Shown here: positions 27,147 to 35,262 of the stretch, piece by piece
How the letters are laid out: each line of letters begins with the position of its first letter
How positions within the stretch are numbered: position 1 is the stretch's first letter
Origin: Streptomyces griseoviridis
GTDB taxonomy: Bacteria > Actinomycetota > Actinomycetes > Streptomycetales > Streptomycetaceae
Length of the DNA: 64,000 nt
Direction: 5' to 3'
Assembly (NCBI GenBank): GCA_014649155.1
Contig: BMSM01000018.1
Location: 62,001 to 126,000, forward strand
Notes under the pieces: generated by a model
What the model saw: the letters and a program-made list of their open reading frames with translations, nothing else
The model's database searches: none
Told to the model about the DNA's origin: nothing
Program-made: the position numbers and the translations under genes

Positions 27147-27308
27147 CCGGCCGCGCCGTCGCCCCGCCCGCGCCGGTGACCCGTCGAGGCATTCCGTTTG
27201 GGTTTTCGGACCGTCAACCGGAAGACTGCCCCCGTGACGTCCCGTATCCCGCGCGACTCCAGGCTCCGACTCGTCCGCCCGCGACCCCTGGCCGCCGCCC
27301 CCAGAGCG

Positions 27309-28643
27309 ATGAACCAGCGGCCCTCGCGCCGCACCGCGCCACGCCCCCCGGAGGGCACCCCCGCACGGTCGGAGCTGGCCCGCATGGCACGCGCCGTGCT
27401 GGCCGACGCCGCCCGCGTCGCCCGCTGGGCCGACGCCGCCCTCGGTCCCGGCCGGGAGAGCGGGACCGCCGACGGCAAGGCCACCCTGGCCGCCGCCACC
27501 GCCGAACGCGCGGGCCGCGACCTGGGCCTGACCGCGGCTCAGGTCCGCGCCGACTGGGACATCGCCCGCCTCGCCGGACTGGTCGAGGTGCACGGCGACA
27601 ACGCCCGCCCCGGCTGGCGGCTGCGCGCCTGGGACCGGGACGACAGCGCCGTCCTGCGCGGCTGGGTCGCCCTCTTCGACGCCTGGTCGCTCGCCCACCC
27701 CGAGGCCGCCGACCAGGAGCCCGCCGCCGTCGCCGAGGTCGTCTCGGCCATGCCCCAGGTGCTCTCCTTCCTCCACCTGTCCGCCGGCCCGGTACCCGTC
27801 GCCCAGCTCCTCGACCTCCTCCAGCAGCGCGTCACCGAACTGCGCACCGAACGCTGCGAGGTCCCCTACGACGGCCCCCTGTCCGACCCCCCGAAGCAGC
27901 GGCCCGACAGCGCCGACGACACCGCGCTCGCCCCGCTCCTCGACTGGGCCCTCGGCGCCCTCGCCTCCGTGGGCGCCCTCACCTACGGCGGCGGCCAGGC
28001 CACCCTCACCCCGCTCGGCAACTGGGCGGTCTGGGTCAAGCTGGAGCAGATCTGCGTCGCCGCGCAGAGCCCCGCCGGCAACATCGAGCAGGGCGCCGAG
28101 GACATGCTGCGCGGCTGCGCCCAGCTCCGCCCCAACGCGGCCCGCGCCGAGTACCGCGCCTGGCTCGCCGCCCGCCCCGTGGGCAGCGCCGTCACCGAGC
28201 TGCTCCAGGCCGCCCGCGGCGAGGACGCCCTGCTGCGCGGCCTGGCCTTCGAGGCGCTGCGCGTCGTCGGCGCCCCCGCCGAGCCCGACGTACGGGCCGT
28301 GCTGGAGGAGCCGACGCTGCGGCCGTACGCGCTGCTGTGGCTGGCCGAGCACGACGGCGTCGACCCCGAGGACGCGCACGAGGTCCTCACCCGCGAGGAG
28401 GCCACCTGGCTGTGGGTCGACACCGCCGCCGCCGTCGCCGACCACGGCGAGGCCCCGCTGCTGGTGCGGCACCTGGAGGCGGCCGTCCAGCCCACCGTCC
28501 CGATGCTGCTGGAGGAGGTCCAGGCGGTCGGGCACCCCCGGACCGTGCAGGTCCTGGTGGCGCTGGCCGCCGCCCACCCCGACCCGGCCCTGGCCAAGGC
28601 CGTGCGCCGGGCCGCCTTCCAGGTGCACACGGGAGGCAGCTGA
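27309..28643 (+). CDS. Conserved hypothetical protein, helical repeat type
   Basis: I do not recognise a named family. From ATG 27309 the protein has 444 residues. The N-terminal third (SELARMARAVLADAARVARWADAAL, then an LTAAQVRADWDIARLAGLVEV segment) resembles a winged-helix-like fold; the C-terminal half has short helical repeats (EDALLRGLAFEALRVVG, EPTLRPYALLWLAEH, HPRTVQVLVALAAAHPDPAL) like HEAT repeats. An earlier GTG at 27234 is possible, but the extra codons include AGG, CGA and AGA, which this genome avoids. It is cytoplasmic and precedes the ABC-F gene. Confidence 0.7.
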   Translation: MNQRPSRRTAPRPPEGTPARSELARMARAVLADAARVARWADAALGPGRESGTADGKATLAAATAERAGRDLGLTAAQVRADWDIARLAGLVEVHGDNARPGWRLRAWDRDDSAVLRGWVALFDAWSLAHPEAADQEPAAVAEVVSAMPQVLSFLHLSAGPVPVAQLLDLLQQRVTELRTERCEVPYDGPLSDPPKQRPDSADDTALAPLLDWALGALASVGALTYGGGQATLTPLGNWAVWVKLEQICVAAQSPAGNIEQGAEDMLRGCAQLRPNAARAEYRAWLAARPVGSAVTELLQAARGEDALLRGLAFEALRVVGAPAEPDVRAVLEEPTLRPYALLWLAEHDGVDPEDAHEVLTREEATWLWVDTAAAVADHGEAPLLVRHLEAAVQPTVPMLLEEVQAVGHPRTVQVLVALAAAHPDPALAKAVRRAAFQVHTGGS

Positions 28644-28716
28644 CGGGCCGCGGGGCGGCCGGGCGGGGCCGGGCGCGGGGACGGCAGCACCGGAAAAAGT
28701 GGTTGCACGGCACCGT

Positions 28717-28752
28717 TAGACTGGCCCCATGGCCATTCTCCTCGCGCATTAG
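28717..28752 (+). promoter_or_regulatory. Promoter with leaderless seven-codon leader ORF (MAILLAH)
   Basis: TAGACT at 28717-28722 is a good -10 box, and the ATG at 28729 falls 7 bases beyond it, where transcription would start. The ORF 28729-28752 reads Met-Ala-Ile-Leu-Leu-Ala-His-stop. GGCGGG (28755-28760) immediately after can pair with CCCGCC copies at 28780-28785 or 28791-28796, so leader translation could switch RNA structure before the ABC-F gene. No good -35 is seen. Confidence 0.55.
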
Positions 28753-28809
28753 ACGGCGGGCACGTCCTCAGCCGCCCCTCCCGCCCCCAACCCGCCCTGG
28801 AGTCTGTCC

Positions 28810-30408
28810 GTGATCTCCGCCTCCGGTATCGAGCTGCGCGCCGGTGCCCGTGTCCTCATCGAGAGCGCCACCTTCCGCGTCGCCAAGGGCGACCGCATCG
28901 GCCTGGTCGGCCGCAACGGCGCCGGGAAGACGACCCTCACCAAGTGCCTGGCCGGCGAGGGCATCCCCGCCGCCGGCACCATCACCCGCTCCGGCGAGGT
29001 CGGCTACCTGCCGCAGGACCCCCGCACCGGCGACCTCGACGTCCTCGCCCGCGACCGCATCCTCTCCGCCCGCGGCCTGGACACCCTGATCCGCAAGATG
29101 CGGGAGAACGAGCAGCGCATCGCCAACGGCCAGGGCGCCACCCGCGAGAAGGCCCTGCGCCAGTACGAGCGCCAGGAGACGGAGTTCCTCACCAAGGGCG
29201 GGTACGCCGCCGAGGCCGAGGCCGCCACCATCGCCGCCGCGCTGAACCTGCCCGACCGGGTGCTCGGCCAGCCCCTGCACACCCTCTCCGGCGGCCAGCG
29301 CCGCCGCATCGAGCTGGCCCGCATCCTCTTCTCGGACGCCGACACCCTGCTCCTCGACGAGCCCACGAACCACCTCGACGCCGACTCGATCATCTGGCTG
29401 CGGGACTACCTGAAGACCTACCGCGGCGGCTTCATCGTGATCTCCCACGACGTCGACCTGGTCGAGACGGTCGTCAACAAGGTGTTCTACCTGGACGCCA
29501 ACCGCGCCCAGATCGACATCTACAACATGGGCTGGAAGCTCTACCAGCAGCAGCGCGAGGCCGACGAGAAGCGCCGCAAGCGCGAGCGCGCCAACGCCGA
29601 GAAGAAGGCCGCCGCCCTGCACTCGCAGGCCGACAAGATGCGCGCCAAGGCCACCAAGACGGTCGCCGCGCAGAACATGGCGCGCCGCGCGGACAAGCTG
29701 CTCAGCGGACTGGAGGCGGTCCGCCAGTCCGACAAGGTCGCCAAGCTCCGCTTCCCCGAGCCCGCGCCCTGCGGCAAGACCCCGCTGATGGCCGAGGGCC
29801 TGTCGAAGTCCTACGGCTCGCTGGAGATCTTCACCGACGTCGACCTGGCCATCGACAAGGGTTCCCGCGTCGTCATCCTCGGGCTCAACGGCGCCGGCAA
29901 GACCACCCTGCTGCGCCTGCTCGGCGGCGTCGAGCAGCCCGACACCGGCAAGGTCGTCCCCGGCCACGGCCTCAAGCTCGGCTACTACGCGCAGGAGCAC
30001 GAGACCCTCGACCCCGGGCGCACGGTCCTGGAGAACATGCGCTCCGCCGCCCCCGACATGGACCTGGTCGAGGTCCGCAAGGTGCTCGGCTCGTTCCTGT
30101 TCTCCGGTGACGACGTCGACAAGCCGGCCGGGGTCCTCTCCGGCGGCGAGAAGACCCGCCTCGCCCTGGCCACCCTCGTGGTGTCCTCGGCCAACGTGCT
30201 GCTGCTCGACGAGCCGACCAACAACCTCGACCCGGCCAGCCGCGAGGAGATCCTCGGCGCGCTGCGCACCTACAAGGGCGCCGTCGTCCTCGTCACCCAC
30301 GACGAGGGCGCCGTCGAGGCGCTCCAGCCGGAGCGGATCATCCTGCTGCCGGACGGGGTCGAGGACCTCTGGGGCGCCGACTACGCGGATCTCGTCGCCC
30401 TCGCTTGA
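28810..30408 (+). CDS. ABC-F family ATPase
   Basis: A 532-residue soluble protein with two ABC ATPase domains and no membrane segment, as in ABC-F translation factors that act on the ribosomal E site. Domain 1 has GRNGAGKT (34-41), LSGGQRRRIELAR and LLLDEPTNHLD; domain 2 has GLNGAGKTTLLRLLG, LSGGEKTRLALA and LLLDEPTNNLD. The interdomain linker is Lys/Arg/Ala-rich (EADEKRRKRERANAEKKAA), as expected. GTG 28810 is 57 bases after the leader ORF. Whether it is a housekeeping factor or gives antibiotic protection cannot be told. Confidence 0.93.
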   Translation: MISASGIELRAGARVLIESATFRVAKGDRIGLVGRNGAGKTTLTKCLAGEGIPAAGTITRSGEVGYLPQDPRTGDLDVLARDRILSARGLDTLIRKMRENEQRIANGQGATREKALRQYERQETEFLTKGGYAAEAEAATIAAALNLPDRVLGQPLHTLSGGQRRRIELARILFSDADTLLLDEPTNHLDADSIIWLRDYLKTYRGGFIVISHDVDLVETVVNKVFYLDANRAQIDIYNMGWKLYQQQREADEKRRKRERANAEKKAAALHSQADKMRAKATKTVAAQNMARRADKLLSGLEAVRQSDKVAKLRFPEPAPCGKTPLMAEGLSKSYGSLEIFTDVDLAIDKGSRVVILGLNGAGKTTLLRLLGGVEQPDTGKVVPGHGLKLGYYAQEHETLDPGRTVLENMRSAAPDMDLVEVRKVLGSFLFSGDDVDKPAGVLSGGEKTRLALATLVVSSANVLLLDEPTNNLDPASREEILGALRTYKGAVVLVTHDEGAVEALQPERIILLPDGVEDLWGADYADLVALA

Positions 30409-30416
30409 TCGAATGG

Positions 30417-30439
30417 ATGATCCACGGCGTATGGATCAT
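30417..30439 (+). terminator. AT-rich hairpin after ABC-F gene
   Basis: ATGATCCA (30417-30424) and TGGATCAT (30432-30439) form a perfect 8-bp stem with a 7-base loop just after the stop. Further partial copies of GATCCA follow to 30458. Confidence 0.5.
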
Positions 30440-30509
30440 TCGGCCGATCCGTGATCCACCATCTGTGTGAGATCTCCTCGTACCGAGGTGTGTCCTGCAT
30501 CGATTTCGC

Positions 30510-30540
30510 GGCCGAGCCGCCCCTCCCGGGCGGCTCGGCC
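30510..30540 (+). terminator. Strong Rho-independent-type terminator
   Basis: A 13-bp stem (30510-30522 with 30528-30540, GGCCGAGCCGCCC and complement) with loop CTCCC is followed by GTTTCGCCTTTCT. It ends the ABC-F transcript. The remaining 30541-30744 gap should contain the promoter of the HTH gene; I see no other feature. Confidence 0.85.
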
Positions 30541-30744
30541 GTTTCGCCTTTCTGACCAGCGTCTTTCCCGGACGTACCCGTTCGGGTGTACGGACGCGAA
30601 CTCTTGGAATCCGGGCTTCCGCTTGTGGGGACACGCTCCTGTCGTCACATCTCTGTCTCATCGACCTTGCCGAATGGGTGGCCATCGGGGCCCGGAGGGG
30701 TGATCATGAGGAGACCAGAGCGCACTTCCCATGAGGAGGCACGG

Positions 30745-30966
30745 GTGGCCGAGACTCTGAAGAAGGGCAGCCGGGTGACCGGCGCCGCGCGCGACAAGCT
30801 CGCGGCAGACCTGAAGAAGAAGTACGACGCCGGTGCGAGCATCCGGGCGTTGGCCGAGGAGACCGGCCGCTCGTATGGCTTTGTGCACCGCATGCTCAGT
30901 GAGTCGGGCGTCACGCTCCGAGGGCGTGGCGGGGCGACCCGGGGCAAAAAGGCCACACCGGCCTGA
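30745..30966 (+). CDS. Small helix-turn-helix protein
   Basis: A 73-residue basic protein, MAETLKKGSRVTGAARDKLA onward, conserved in Streptomyces as I recall it. The helix-turn-helix reads KKYDAGASIRALAEETGRSYGFVHRMLSESGV, like resolvase or Lsr2-tail type HTH domains, with a basic C-terminal tail RGRGGATRGKK that could contact DNA. GTG 30745 has GAGGAGG 6 bases upstream; ATG 30706 with GGAGGGG is an equally well-served longer start adding 13 residues. Its targets are unknown. Confidence 0.8.
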   Translation: MAETLKKGSRVTGAARDKLAADLKKKYDAGASIRALAEETGRSYGFVHRMLSESGVTLRGRGGATRGKKATPA

Positions 30967-31002
30967 TTTCCCCGGGCGGCCCCTCGGCTCTTCCGATGGT
31001 GG

Positions 31003-31034
31003 CCACCCGGTCGGACGCATGACCGACCGGGTGG
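31003..31034 (+). terminator. Hairpin terminator after HTH gene
   Basis: A perfect 12-bp stem CCACCCGGTCGG/CCGACCGGGTGG with an 8-base loop lies 36 bases after the HTH stop. Confidence 0.75.
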
Positions 31035-31057
31035 TTACTGTGCAGTCACTTACGTGC

Positions 31058-31079
31058 GCCGTACGGATGTCCGTACGGC
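31058..31079. promoter_or_regulatory. 22-bp palindrome upstream of enoyl-CoA hydratase
   Basis: GCCGTACGGA-TG-TCCGTACGGC, 10-bp perfect arms, lies 34 bases before the ATG of the crotonase gene and just after a possible promoter. A dimeric repressor site is the simplest reading. Confidence 0.4.
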
Positions 31080-31113
31080 ATACCAGGCCGACCGCACCCA
31101 TCGGAGGCGCCTC

Positions 31114-31905
31114 ATGGCTGCACAGGATCCCGTACTCGACCAGGACGGCGTACGGCTCACCGTCGACGACGCGATCGCCACGGTGACGCTGACCAACCCG
31201 GCCAAGCGCAACGCGCAGAGCCCCGCCCTGTGGCGGGCGCTCACCGAGGCCGGGCGGCGGCTGCCGGGCTCCGTGCAGGTCGTCGTGCTGCGGGCCGAGG
31301 GCAAGTCGTTCTCGGCGGGACTCGACCGGCAGGCGTTCACGCCCGAGGGCTTCGAAGGCGAGCCGTCGTTCCTGGACCTCGCGCGCGGCAGCGACACCGA
31401 ACTGGACGCGGCCATCGCCGAGTACCAGGAGGGGTTCACCTGGTGGCGGCGCGGCGACATCCTGTCGATCGCCGCCGTCCAGGGGCACGCCATCGGTGCC
31501 GGATTCCAGCTCGCTCTCGCCTGTGACCTGCGGGTGGTCGCCGACGACGTGCAGTTCGCCATGCGCGAGACCTCGCTCGGTCTCGTCCCCGACCTGACGG
31601 GCACCCATCCGCTCGTCGGCCTCGTCGGATACGCGCGCGCCCTGGAGATCTGCGTGACCGGGCGGTTCGTCCTGGCCGAGGAGGCCGTCTCCAGCGGGTT
31701 GGCCAGCCTCGCCGTGCCGGGCGACCAGCTCGACGGCGCCGTACGCGATCTCGCCTCCGCGGTGCTGGCGGCGCCGCGCGACGCCGTGATCGAGACGAAG
31801 ACGCTGCTCCAGGGCGCCCTGTCCCGGGACTTCGAGGCGCAGCGCCGGGCCGAGCGGGCCGCGCAGGCACGCCGCCTGCGGGACCTGGCCGGCCTCGGCG
31901 AGTAA
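31114..31905 (+). CDS. Enoyl-CoA hydratase/isomerase family protein
   Basis: A 263-residue crotonase. The oxyanion-hole segments are SFSAGLDRQAF and QGHAIGAGFQLALACDLR; the second catalytic position lies in MRETSLGLVPDLTGTHPL, where one of the two usual glutamates may be replaced. ATG 31114 has GGAGG 6 bases upstream. Fatty acid or branched acyl-CoA degradation is likely, but the family is functionally broad. It ends in a hairpin shared with the convergent gene. Confidence 0.85.
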   Translation: MAAQDPVLDQDGVRLTVDDAIATVTLTNPAKRNAQSPALWRALTEAGRRLPGSVQVVVLRAEGKSFSAGLDRQAFTPEGFEGEPSFLDLARGSDTELDAAIAEYQEGFTWWRRGDILSIAAVQGHAIGAGFQLALACDLRVVADDVQFAMRETSLGLVPDLTGTHPLVGLVGYARALEICVTGRFVLAEEAVSSGLASLAVPGDQLDGAVRDLASAVLAAPRDAVIETKTLLQGALSRDFEAQRRAERAAQARRLRDLAGLGE

Positions 31906-31926
31906 CCGGACGCCCCGTGCCCTGGA

Positions 31927-31947
31927 GGGACGTGCGCCGCACGTCCC
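31927..31947. terminator. Hairpin between convergent genes
   Basis: GGGACGTGC-GCC-GCACGTCCC, a perfect 9-bp stem, lies between the crotonase stop and the convergent Asp23-associated gene. Confidence 0.7.
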
Positions 31948-32019
31948 CGAAGGGGCGCCGGGAACCGCGCCACCAGCCGCGACGTACCCGCACCCACCGA
32001 GGAACCCGTCCCGCCCCGG

Positions 32020-32742
32020 TCAGTCGACGGCAGTCACCAGTACCGCCACGGACGGGTGGTCCGGCAACGCCTCCGCCACCGCGGCACGGACGCGCCGGGC
32101 CACCTCCACCGTGCGGTGCCGTCCGTCCACCGCGCACTCCACCCGCACGTGCCGCCGGGCCAGCGCCGCCGCCCCCTCCTCCGGCGCCGAGAGGTGCACG
32201 GCACGCCCCGGTCCGGTCAGCCGGGTCACGCCCTCGACCGCCAGCGCGGCCCGGCCCGCCCGTCCTTCGTCGCCGTCCTGCCGGGCCGCCTCCGCCGGCG
32301 GCTCCTCCGGCCGCGGCGACGGGGCGGCAGCCTCTTCCGAAGCCGCCTCAAACAGGTCCGTCACCCGCAGGTCCACCTCCGTGACCAGCAGGCCGAGCCG
32401 CAGCTCCGCCGCCTCGGCCAGCGTGGCACGCACCCGGGCGGCCACCGCGGGCAGCGGCTCCGCCGCCGTCGCCGTCAGCTCCGCCGTCACCCGCAGCGGC
32501 CCCGGCGGCAGGGCGCTCGGCGGCGGCGGTACGGCGGGCTCGGCCGCCGCCTCCGGATCGGCGGGCGCGATCCGCAGGCGGTCCAGGGCCACGCCCGGCA
32601 GGGCCGCCGCCACCGCCAGCAGCACCTCGCGCGCCGCCCGCTCCGCGATCCAGGCGCCGTCCCGCGCGCCGCCCAGGGGCAGGAACCTGCCCAGCCCCAG
32701 CTGCTCCCGTACTGTCCGTGTCCACCGGTCGGCCGTCGTCAT
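32020..32742 (-). CDS. Asp23-locus protein with two Asp23-like halves
   Basis: A 240-residue protein of unknown function, divergent from the Asp23 operon. Two segments, about residues 78-130 (LRVTAELTATAAEPLPAVAARVRATLAEAAELRLGLL in part) and 190-240 (ending RRVRAAVAEALPDHPSVAVLVTAVD), each look like the beta-alpha-beta end of an Asp23/Gls24 domain: alternating valines, a helix starting VAxRVRxxV, then a valine strand. The middle is Glu/Pro/Ala-rich. ATG 32742 is preferred over longer starts. I recall homologues labelled nucleopolyhedrovirus P10-like, which says nothing of function. Confidence 0.65.
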   Translation of the reverse strand: MTTADRWTRTVREQLGLGRFLPLGGARDGAWIAERAAREVLLAVAAALPGVALDRLRIAPADPEAAAEPAVPPPPSALPPGPLRVTAELTATAAEPLPAVAARVRATLAEAAELRLGLLVTEVDLRVTDLFEAASEEAAAPSPRPEEPPAEAARQDGDEGRAGRAALAVEGVTRLTGPGRAVHLSAPEEGAAALARRHVRVECAVDGRHRTVEVARRVRAAVAEALPDHPSVAVLVTAVD

Positions 32743-32833
32743 TCGTCCAGCCTGCCGCATCCCCGGCGCGCGAGCGCGCAAACACACTTAACGTGGGTCA
32801 CAGGACGACGACGACCGAAAGGGACGTACGGCG

Positions 32834-33322
32834 ATGAGTGAGACAACGGAGAGCAACCGGCCCGGCCGGGACATCGGCGCCGAGGGCCTGAGCAGGGGGC
32901 AGTCGGTCCGGCGGGGCGGGGGAGACCCCGGCAGCCGCGGCCGGACCACCATCGCGGACGGCGTGGTGGAGAAGATCACCGGAATGGCGGCCCGCGACGT
33001 GGTGGGTGTGCACGCCATGGGCAGCGGGATGTCCCGCACCTTCGGGGCCGTCCGGGACCGGGTGCCCGGCGGGTCCAAGTCGTCCGGTGTGACACGCGGG
33101 GTGAAGGCCGAGGTCGGCGAGAAGCAGACCGCCCTCGACCTGGAGATCGTCGTCGAGTACGGCGTGTCGATCTCGGACGTGGCCCGCGATGTGCGGGAGA
33201 ACGTCGTGGCGGCGGTGGAGCGGATGACCGGACTGGAGGTCGTCGAGGTCAACATCGCGGTCAGCGACGTCAAACTGCCCGACGAAGAGGACGAGGACCA
33301 GCCGGAACCGCGGCTCCAGTGA
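32834..33322 (+). CDS. Asp23/Gls24 family envelope stress protein
   Basis: A 162-residue protein with the Asp23 core from about residue 40 to 150: TTIADGVVEKITGMAARDVVGVHAMG, ALDLEIVVEYGVSISDVARDVRENV, MTGLEVVEVNIAVSDV. In Staphylococcus Asp23 is anchored to the membrane by AmaP and responds to cell-wall stress. Here it begins a five-gene operon ending with an AmaP-like protein. The N-terminal 35 residues are Gly/Arg-rich and probably disordered. It is the most typical Asp23 copy in the cluster. Confidence 0.9.
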   Translation: MSETTESNRPGRDIGAEGLSRGQSVRRGGGDPGSRGRTTIADGVVEKITGMAARDVVGVHAMGSGMSRTFGAVRDRVPGGSKSSGVTRGVKAEVGEKQTALDLEIVVEYGVSISDVARDVRENVVAAVERMTGLEVVEVNIAVSDVKLPDEEDEDQPEPRLQ

Positions 33323-33359
33323 GACGGCCCCGCTGCCCCGGACGTGAGGAGAGCGCACC

Positions 33360-33545
33360 ATGAACATGGCCGTGGTCGGCATGATCGCCGGCATGGCACT
33401 GGGCTTCGCCGGATACTTCGGCGGATTCGGGGCCTTCCTGCTGGTGGCCGCCCTGGGCGCCGTCGGCTTCGTCGTCGGCCGGTTCCTGGAGGGCGACATG
33501 GAACCGGGCGACTTCTTCCGCAGCCGCGACGACCGCCGGCGGTGA
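33360..33545 (+). CDS. Small DUF2273-like membrane protein
   Basis: A 61-residue protein with one or two Gly-rich hydrophobic helices (AVVGMIAGMALGFAGYFGGFGAFLLVAALGAVGFVVGRF, split here by glycine patches) and a charged tail GDFFRSRDDRRR. A GAGGAGA site precedes ATG 33360. Small proteins of this type accompany Asp23 genes in Firmicutes, matching this context. Its stop overlaps the next gene as GTGA. Confidence 0.78.
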   Translation: MNMAVVGMIAGMALGFAGYFGGFGAFLLVAALGAVGFVVGRFLEGDMEPGDFFRSRDDRRR

Positions 33546-33925
33546 CCGGCGTGAGCGGCACGGCCACCGAGCCGCGCGTGGACGGGGACGCCGTCCCGCC
33601 CGGCGAGCGCGGCGCCACGCGGATCGCCGACCGGGTCGTCGCCAAGATCGCCGCGCAGGCGGCGCGCGAGGCGGTCGGCACCCTGCCGCCGGACGCCGAG
33701 CACCCCCACGCGAGCGTCGTGGTGCGGCACGGTGTCGTCCGGGTCCGGGTCCACGTGGAACTCGACTACCCCTGCGACGTCGGCGCCCGCTGCGGCCGGG
33801 TGCGGCACCACGTCAGCGAACGGGTGAGCACCTTGACGGGCATGAAGGTGCCGGAGGTCGCCGTACGGGTGGAGCGGCTCCACCCGGCGGCGGAGTACGG
33901 CGCGGCACAGGGAAGGACGCGATGA
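33542..33925 (+). CDS. Second Asp23-like protein
   Basis: A 127-residue protein with a shorter Asp23-like domain: TRIADRVVAKIAAQAAREAVG near the N terminus and GVVRVRVHVELDYPCDVGARCGRVRHHVSERVSTLTGMKVPEV later. GTG 33542 overlaps the previous stop (GTGA) and its own stop overlaps the following ATG (ATGA), so the three genes are translationally coupled. The two cysteines in the core are unusual for the family. Confidence 0.8.
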   Translation: MTGVSGTATEPRVDGDAVPPGERGATRIADRVVAKIAAQAAREAVGTLPPDAEHPHASVVVRHGVVRVRVHVELDYPCDVGARCGRVRHHVSERVSTLTGMKVPEVAVRVERLHPAAEYGAAQGRTR

Positions 33926-34677
33926 GCGAACCCACCGAGCCCACCGAGCCCACCGAGCCCACCGAGCCCACCGGACCCGCCGGGACCGGACCCACCGGAC
34001 CCACCGGACCCCCCGGAGCCGCCGGACCGGCCGAGTCCACCGGGCCCCAGGGCAGCACCGTCCGGTCGCCCGTCCTGGAGAAGGGGACCGGAACGGCACC
34101 GCGGGAACCGCAGCCCGCCCCGGAGAACGCCGGCCGGGCCCACCGGTTCTGGTCCGCGCGACGCGTCCCGGCGGGCATCGTCGCCCTGCTGCTCCTCGCC
34201 CTCGCGGGCCTGTTCCTGTACGACATCGTCGCCGTGCGCGCGGACCGGCCCGGCATGAGCTGGCGCCGCGAACTGGCCCGGCAGCTCGCGCGGCGGCCCC
34301 TCGACGACATCTGGGTGCTGGTCGGCGCGGGCGTCGCCACCGCGCTGGGCCTGTGGCTCCTGCTGCTGGCCCTCACCCCGGGCCTGCGCGCGGTCCTGCC
34401 GATGCGCCGCACGCACCCCGACGTCCGGGCCGGGCTGCACCGGGACGCCGCCGCGACGGTGCTGCGCGACCGGGCCATGGAGGTGGCCGGCGTGCAGTCG
34501 GCCAAGGTCCGCGCCCGCCGGTCCGGGGCCAGGGTCCGCGCGGTGGCGCACTTCCGCGAACTGGACGACGTACGCACCGATCTGGACACCGCCCTCGGCG
34601 ACACGGTGCGGGGGCTGGGCCTGGCCCGGCCGCCCCGGCTGTCGGTGAAGGTGCGGCGGCCCGGACGGAAGGGATGA
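33922..34677 (+). CDS. DUF6286-type membrane protein of the Asp23 cluster
   Basis: A 251-residue protein. Residues 1-45 are low complexity: PTE repeated from a 9-bp tandem DNA repeat, then a collagen-like Gly-x-y run (GPTGPTGPPGAAGPA). Two transmembrane helices follow (PAGIVALLLLALAGLFLYDIV and VLVGAGVATALGLWLLLLAL), then a cytoplasmic domain with RTHPDVRAGLHRDAAATVLRD and an Asp23-like valine/arginine pattern. Overlapping starts and stops couple it to both neighbours. It probably anchors Asp23-type proteins at the membrane. Confidence 0.78.
   Translation: MSEPTEPTEPTEPTEPTGPAGTGPTGPTGPPGAAGPAESTGPQGSTVRSPVLEKGTGTAPREPQPAPENAGRAHRFWSARRVPAGIVALLLLALAGLFLYDIVAVRADRPGMSWRRELARQLARRPLDDIWVLVGAGVATALGLWLLLLALTPGLRAVLPMRRTHPDVRAGLHRDAAATVLRDRAMEVAGVQSAKVRARRSGARVRAVAHFRELDDVRTDLDTALGDTVRGLGLARPPRLSVKVRRPGRKG
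33931..33975 (+). repeat. 9-bp tandem repeat (CCCACCGAG) encoding Pro-Thr-Glu
   Basis: Four perfect and one imperfect copy of CCCACCGAG encode the N-terminal PTE repeats of the membrane protein. In-frame expansion or contraction would change only the tail length. Confidence 0.85.
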
Positions 34678-35261
34678 CCACCGTGCTCAGGACCGTGAAC
34701 CGGGTGCTGCTCGCCCTTGTCGGCCTCGTCCTGCTGGTCCTCGGCGGCTCGGTGCTGGCCGTCGGGCTCGGGGCGAAGCCGCCCTCCTGGTGGATCCACG
34801 ACTCCCGCCACGACGTGCTGCTCAGCACCGCCGAGCGGACCAAGTGGCGGGGCGAGGGCTGGTGGTGGCCGGTCGTGATCGCCGCGCTCGCCGTCCTGCT
34901 GCTGCTCGCCCTGTGGTGGCTGGTCGCGGCCCTGCGCCGGCGCCGGCTCGGCGAGGTCCTCGTCGACACCGGCGACGGCGACGGCGCGGTGCTGCGCGGC
35001 CGGGCCCTGGAGGACGCCCTCGCCGCGGAGGCCGGCCGGCTAGACGGCGTCGACCGTGCGGACGCGCGGCTCACCGGGCGCCGCAGCGCGCCCAGGGCGA
35101 GGGTACGGCTCCGGCTGGAACCGCACGTCGACCCCGGCACCGCCCTCGACGGGCTGACCGGCGGCGCCCTCGCGCACGCCCGTACCTCGGCCGGCCTCGA
35201 CACCCTGCCGGCGGAGGTCCGCCTCAGAAGCGTCGGACACCGGGCGGAACGGGTCGGCTGA
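34674..35261 (+). CDS. amaP: AmaP-like alkaline shock membrane anchor protein
   Basis: A 195-residue protein with two transmembrane helices (VLLALVGLVLLVLGGSVLAVG and PVVIAALAVLLLLALWWLVAAL) flanking a short Trp-rich external loop, and a cytoplasmic C-terminal domain with an Asp23-interaction-like beta pattern (RARVRLRLEPHVDPGTAL). This is the layout of AmaP, the membrane anchor of Asp23. ATG 34674 overlaps the previous stop. It is the last gene of the operon and is followed by a hairpin. Confidence 0.82.
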   Translation: MTTVLRTVNRVLLALVGLVLLVLGGSVLAVGLGAKPPSWWIHDSRHDVLLSTAERTKWRGEGWWWPVVIAALAVLLLLALWWLVAALRRRRLGEVLVDTGDGDGAVLRGRALEDALAAEAGRLDGVDRADARLTGRRSAPRARVRLRLEPHVDPGTALDGLTGGALAHARTSAGLDTLPAEVRLRSVGHRAERVG

Positions 35262-35262
35262 C

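Noticed and set aside
30586..30744. Longer N terminus for the small HTH protein
   Set aside because: Two well-placed ribosome sites (before 30706 and 30745) make the far upstream start unnecessary.
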